Source of the DNA: Peptococcaceae bacterium
Lineage (GTDB): Bacteria; Bacillota; Desulfitobacteriia; Desulfitobacteriales; Desulfitobacteriaceae
DNA: 16,984 nucleotides
Reading direction: 5' to 3'
Assembly (NCBI GenBank): GCA_031289815.1
Contig: JAITOS010000087.1
Span: 1-16,984, forward strand
Shown here: positions 14,301-16,984 of the stretch, one piece after another
Position numbering within the stretch: position 1 is the stretch's first letter
How the letters are laid out: each line of letters begins with the position of its first letter
Notes under the pieces: model-generated
Told to the model about the DNA's origin: nothing
Database searches by the model: none
Seen by the model: only the letters and a program-made list of their open reading frames with translations
Translations under genes and position numbers: made by a program

Positions 14301-14552
14301 ATGGATCCGAAAAAGCAGACGCAGCAACCCCAAAAATCGTGGATCAAGGCACTGACTTTTGGCTCGACGATCGCCACTTCGATTGCTGGTTTAGTCGCGG
14401 GGGGGTATTTCCTGGGAGCCTACCTGGATCCACGCTGGGGAACCAGCCCGTGGCTGAAGATCATATTGATGCTGGCGGGACTGGTATTGGGAGGTGTATA
14501 TTTGGTCAGTGTCCTCATGGGGCTGATAAAAGATAAAGAGGGCGACGAATGA
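14301..14552 (+). CDS. atpZ: AtpZ-like small membrane protein (ATP synthase gene 1 family)
   Basis: Encodes 83 residues if begun at ATG 14301. ATG 14295 and GTG 14280 are in frame; the latter has GAGGT nine bases upstream but lies at or before the predicted transcription start, so the start is uncertain. After a polar N-terminus (KKQTQQPQKSW) come two hydrophobic segments, roughly residues 20-42 and 56-77, joined by a short loop with YLDPRWGTSPW, the usual AtpZ plan. In alkaliphilic Bacillus, AtpZ with AtpI has been linked to Mg2+/Ca2+ supply and ATP synthase assembly. The stop overlaps the atpI start by four bases (ATGA), which supports a paired function. Confidence 0.75.
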   Translation: MDPKKQTQQPQKSWIKALTFGSTIATSIAGLVAGGYFLGAYLDPRWGTSPWLKIILMLAGLVLGGVYLVSVLMGLIKDKEGDE

Positions 14553-14893
14553 AAATCACCGGCAGAGTTGTTTTATGGACAGGAACCTCGGTTGCTTTAA
14601 TCGTTACCGCTGTGAGCAATTGTATGCCTTTATTAGGCGCGGTGGCTGGACTCTGGTTAGGATATATGAACATAGAAAGGCTCTATAAAGAGGTCAGGAG
14701 TATTTCCGGGCTGGATTTGAGAGCCGCGCTGAAAAAAATGCAGCGAAAGTTCTTTATCCGCTTGGGAATAGTTACCTTGATTGCGGTGATGATTGCCAAG
14801 TGGCAGCCGGATATGTTTTTAGGATTGATCGTTGTATTCATCATAAGTTTGATGGTTTTCCTGCTCATGAAAGCGCAACAGGCAATACGATAA
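14549..14893 (+). CDS. atpI: ATP synthase subunit I (AtpI)
   Basis: Encodes 114 residues with four hydrophobic segments (about 7-23, 25-41, 72-87, 90-108), separated in the middle by a charged stretch KEVRSISGLDLRAALKKMQRKF. This is the layout of the ATP-synt_I family. AtpI is not a structural subunit; it helps assemble the c-ring of the Fo sector in the membrane. The start overlaps the preceding gene by ATGA, and atpB follows after 18 bases. The family is poorly conserved in sequence, so the call rests on length, topology and operon position. Confidence 0.82.
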   Translation: MKITGRVVLWTGTSVALIVTAVSNCMPLLGAVAGLWLGYMNIERLYKEVRSISGLDLRAALKKMQRKFFIRLGIVTLIAVMIAKWQPDMFLGLIVVFIISLMVFLLMKAQQAIR

Positions 14894-14911
14894 AGAAAGG
14901 GGGGATAAAAG

Positions 14912-15664
14912 ATGGGTGAAGAAACAATCATTTGGAAGCTGGGCAGTATGGCCTTTCATGGCAAAACGCTGGTGATGACCTGGATGGTCATGGTCGCGGT
15001 TATCATTTTCTGTTTAATCGGCGTCCGCAAGCTCACCAGCGGCAGCCCGGGGAAAATGCAGAATGTTCTGGAAATGATCGTCGATCTGGTGAATGGGATT
15101 GCCCACGGAAACTTGGGCTCGGAAAAAGGCCGCGTGATGATGCCCTACCTGCTTTCTCTGATTACCTTTGTTTTCTTCTCTAATATGTGGGGATTGCTGC
15201 CGAACTTTACCTTCAAAGTGTTTGAGCATCTGCATATTGAATTCGCGCAATTAGATAAGATATTTGAAGGATCGAGTTTTATGTCGCCGACGGCGGATAT
15301 CAATACGACCTTGGCTTTAGCGCTCTTAACCTTCATATTGATCATTGCCTTGGGAGTCAAATACAAGGGAAGACATTATTTTGGTCATTTCTTTGAACCG
15401 AATCCGGTATTCTTTATCATTCACGTGATTGACATGTTATCGAAGCCGATGACGCTGGCCTTCCGTCTATTTGGGAATATTTACGCCGGGGAGGTCTTGA
15501 TCGGCGTTATCCTGATGCTTCCGGGCGTATGGATTTTCGCGGGAGCGCCGTTTGACGCAATTTGGCTGGCTTTCAGTATTTTCATCGGCTGTATTCAGGC
15601 CTATGTATTTACGGTCTTAACCACCGCTTATGTCGCGCAGGCCGTGGTCAGCGAAGAGCATTAA
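14912..15664 (+). CDS. atpB: ATP synthase Fo subunit a
   Basis: Encodes 250 residues from ATG 14912, with a GGGGGG ribosome binding site at about 14900. Subunit a forms the two half-channels that carry ions to and from the c-ring. Five or six membrane helices are visible. The essential arginine is Arg185 in SKPMTLAFRLFGNIYAGEV, the strongest family motif, and the last helix region holds GCIQAYVFTVLTTAYVAQA, with the conserved Gln-Ala-Tyr. The N-terminal portion has NVLEMIVDLVNGIAHGNLG, common in Firmicute versions. Length is typical. It is separated from atpE by an unusually structured 113-base spacer. Confidence 0.96.
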   Translation: MGEETIIWKLGSMAFHGKTLVMTWMVMVAVIIFCLIGVRKLTSGSPGKMQNVLEMIVDLVNGIAHGNLGSEKGRVMMPYLLSLITFVFFSNMWGLLPNFTFKVFEHLHIEFAQLDKIFEGSSFMSPTADINTTLALALLTFILIIALGVKYKGRHYFGHFFEPNPVFFIIHVIDMLSKPMTLAFRLFGNIYAGEVLIGVILMLPGVWIFAGAPFDAIWLAFSIFIGCIQAYVFTVLTTAYVAQAVVSEEH

Positions 15665-15710
15665 CGGTCAGGGAGTTTTTAGGGTGAATCCCTATTCCAA
15701 ACGCAGTTTT

Positions 15711-15731
15711 TCAGCCGCTCAAGCAGGCTGA
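15711..15731 (+). promoter_or_regulatory. Intercistronic hairpin and U-rich leader before atpE
   Basis: TCAGCC and GGCTGA pair around a loop; inner GC-TCAA-GC pairs extend the stem to 8 bp with one bulged A. It is followed by an A/T-rich tract with a T7 run and by the atpE site AAGGAGGA. The location matches the atpB-atpE translational enhancer region known in E. coli. An RNA-processing or attenuator role is equally possible. Confidence 0.5.
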
Positions 15732-15777
15732 GGAATTATAAATTTTTTTGCTCATAAAAAAAGGAGGAATAACAAAC

Positions 15778-16011
15778 ATGGAACCACAAGCTGCTGCTGT
15801 CTTAGGTGCGGGAATCGCAGCCGGCGCCGCCGCGCTCGGAGCCTCACTTGCCAACGGAAACGTTGTTTCCAAAACGATTGAAGGGATTACGCGTCAGCCA
15901 GAGGCCAGAAGCGTTCTTCAATCGACGATGTTCATCGGCGTCGGTCTGATCGAAGCTTTACCTTTGTTGACTTGGGTACTGGCGCTTCTCCTCATGTTCG
16001 TAATTAAATAA
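15778..16011 (+). CDS. atpE: ATP synthase Fo subunit c
   Basis: Encodes 77 residues from ATG 15778, with a near-perfect AAGGAGGA upstream, the best in the operon. In-frame codons from 15748 precede the ribosome binding site and are not coding. Subunit c forms the rotor ring. The first helix is glycine/alanine-rich (LGAGIAAGAAALGASLANG), the polar loop has TRQPEA (39-43), and the second helix carries the ion-binding Glu59 in GVGLIEALPLL. Aligned by eye with the Na+ c-subunit of Ilyobacter, the Gln, Ser and Tyr sodium ligands are replaced by Asn26, Ala and Leu. Proton coupling is therefore more likely than sodium. Confidence 0.96.
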   Translation: MEPQAAAVLGAGIAAGAAALGASLANGNVVSKTIEGITRQPEARSVLQSTMFIGVGLIEALPLLTWVLALLLMFVIK

Positions 16012-16049
16012 TTGTGCTGAACTTGGGTAGAAATGCCCGCAGGAACACG

Positions 16050-16069
16050 GGGGGAGCAGTTGTTCCCCC
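16050..16069 (+). promoter_or_regulatory. Intercistronic hairpin between atpE and atpF
   Basis: GGGGGA and TCCCCC pair, with further G-T and C-G pairs closing an AGTT loop, giving an 8-bp GC-rich stem. No T-run follows, so it is unlikely to be a full terminator. It may shield the 3' end of an atpE-containing transcript or damp transcription into atpF. A perfect palindrome ATCACGTGAT follows at 16092-16101. Confidence 0.5.
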
Positions 16070-16126
16070 TTAAAAATGTTAAAGCTTATGGATCACGTGA
16101 TGAACCACGCGAGGGGGGGATAGACC

Positions 16127-16621
16127 TTGAATCCAATAGACATCAATTTTACTTTGCCGGTGCAGATGATCTCTTTTTTGATTTTGGTATGGATTCTTGC
16201 GAAATTCGCCTGGAAGCCGTTGCTGAAAATGATGGACAATAGACGTAGTTTTATTGAAGAGAGTTTGGCTCAGGCCCAGGCGGAACGTGAACAGGCGGAA
16301 CAAATCAAGCGGGAATATCAGGCTGAAATGTTGAAAGCTCGTCAGGATGCTCAGGAAGTCATCGCTAAAGCGACGAAAGTCAGCGAAGAGCGGGCCGTGG
16401 AAATCATGGAAGCGGCAAAAGAAGAGGCGGACAAGATCAAAAAAGCGGCGATCGTCGATATCGAACGCGAGAAGGAAAAAGCTCTGGCGGAAGTCAGAAT
16501 TCAGATCGCTGATTTGTCTGTCGCTGTGGCGGAGAAAATTATTAAACAGAAGTTGGATCTAAACGCGGAATCCCAGCTGATTGATCAATTTATCCAAGAG
16601 GTAGGGGAACTGCCATGTTAA
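16127..16621 (+). CDS. atpF: ATP synthase Fo subunit b
   Basis: Encodes 164 residues from TTG 16127; GAGGGGGGG (16111-16119) lies seven bases upstream and no other start fits. Subunit b is the peripheral stalk that holds the catalytic head against the membrane sector. One N-terminal membrane helix (about 9-25, ISFLILVWILAKFAWKP) is followed by a long charged coiled coil (about 35-140) rich in Glu, Lys and Ala with heptad-like spacing. The segment RRSFIEESLAQAQAEREQAE is typical of bacterial b subunits. The stop codon overlaps the start of atpH by a few bases. Confidence 0.94.
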   Translation: MNPIDINFTLPVQMISFLILVWILAKFAWKPLLKMMDNRRSFIEESLAQAQAEREQAEQIKREYQAEMLKARQDAQEVIAKATKVSEERAVEIMEAAKEEADKIKKAAIVDIEREKEKALAEVRIQIADLSVAVAEKIIKQKLDLNAESQLIDQFIQEVGELPC

Positions 16622-16984
16622 ATGAAGCATTGGCGCGCAGATATGCGGAAGCGTTATTTGAAATCGTAGCCAACAAAGACCTGAATCTGGCGGAACAGGA
16701 ATTGACCGAGGTGGTTCAGCTGGCGGAAGGAAATGCGGAGGTCGCCAATGTCCTGAATCATCCGCACGTTCCTTTATCGCAGAAAAAGGCGTTAATGGAG
16801 AAGATTATTGGCGATCAATGCGGAATTACCACGAAAAATTTTCTCTATCTGTTAATTGACCGTCGCCGGCAGACGCTTTTGCCTTCCGTGCTGAAAGCGT
16901 TTCACGTGCTGGCGGATGAAGCCCGTCAGATTATTGAGGCCAAAGTGGTCAGCGCCAAAGCGCTGAGCGCGGATCAAGAAACGA
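16615..16984 (+). CDS. atpH: ATP synthase F1 subunit delta (partial, runs off the window)
   Basis: The first 123 codons are visible, out of about 180 expected. The ATG at 16615 overlaps the end of atpF, and GGTAGGGGA just upstream serves as ribosome binding site. Subunit delta (OSCP) links the top of F1 to the b stalk. The opening LNEALARRYAEALFEIV is the family N-terminal signature, followed by VANVLNHPHVPLSQKKALMEKI, NFLYLLIDRRRQTLLPSVLKAF and the start of the C-terminal domain. The reading frame is intact to the end of the window, and the F1 genes atpAGDC are expected beyond it. Confidence 0.93.
   Translation, partial: MLNEALARRYAEALFEIVANKDLNLAEQELTEVVQLAEGNAEVANVLNHPHVPLSQKKALMEKIIGDQCGITTKNFLYLLIDRRRQTLLPSVLKAFHVLADEARQIIEAKVVSAKALSADQET

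Noticed and set aside
14264..14536. Open frame of 90 codons overlapping atpZ in another phase
   Set aside because: Its product has no family resemblance or membrane pattern, and the overlapping frame gives a recognisable AtpZ with two membrane segments and ATGA coupling to atpI.
1..16984. tRNA, rRNA, CRISPR array, insertion sequence
   Set aside because: No cloverleaf-like sequence, regularly spaced repeats or transposase was seen; apart from the cassette boundaries and the operator, no repeats stood out.

Overview
The window looks like a chromosome segment from a low- to mid-GC Firmicute. The order rpmE, DUF1385, prfA, prmC, sua5/ywlC, ywlE, rpiB, glyA, mnaA/wecB and then the ATP synthase operon is a variant of the arrangement known from Bacillus and relatives. 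spoIIR, mntP and upp, which sit in this block in Bacillus, are absent. Strong purine-rich ribosome binding sites and several TTG starts fit Firmicutes. A Negativicutes-like anaerobe is my best guess, from general sequence character only. All genes lie on the + strand. No gap between genes exceeds 300 bases; the longest, about 170 bases, lies upstream of the atp operon.

Region 1 (1-4794) is a mobile defence island. It opens with the last 48 codons of a tyrosine recombinase. These abut a single HsdS target-recognition cassette that has no ribosome binding site and is bordered by short inverted and direct repeats. A Phd/YefM-VapC toxin-antitoxin pair follows, with its own promoter and a tandem-repeat operator, and then a full-length type I restriction subunit HsdR. 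The layout matches the recombinase-plus-spare-hsdS arrangement of phase-variable type I R-M systems. The hsdM gene and the expressed hsdS are not visible and would be expected upstream of base 1.

Region 2 (4813-12745) is conserved housekeeping. rpmE has its own promoter and intrinsic terminator. A translation-quality cluster follows: release factor 1, its glutamine methyltransferase PrmC, and the t6A tRNA enzyme Sua5. Next are a YwlE-type phosphatase, RpiB, serine hydroxymethyltransferase and UDP-GlcNAc 2-epimerase. Short gaps suggest co-transcription, with internal promoter candidates before rpiB and glyA.

Region 3 (12786-14132) is a HemN-like radical SAM gene with visibly different codon choice, lying between wecB and the ATP synthase genes. 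It is followed by a very AT-rich spacer that carries a perfect -10 hexamer.

Region 4 (14280-16984) is the start of the F1Fo-ATP synthase operon: atpZ, atpI, atpB, atpE, atpF and a partial atpH. atpE is flanked by two RNA hairpins and has the strongest Shine-Dalgarno site of the group, consistent with the high c-subunit stoichiometry. The c subunit lacks the classic Na+ ligands, so proton coupling is the likelier reading.
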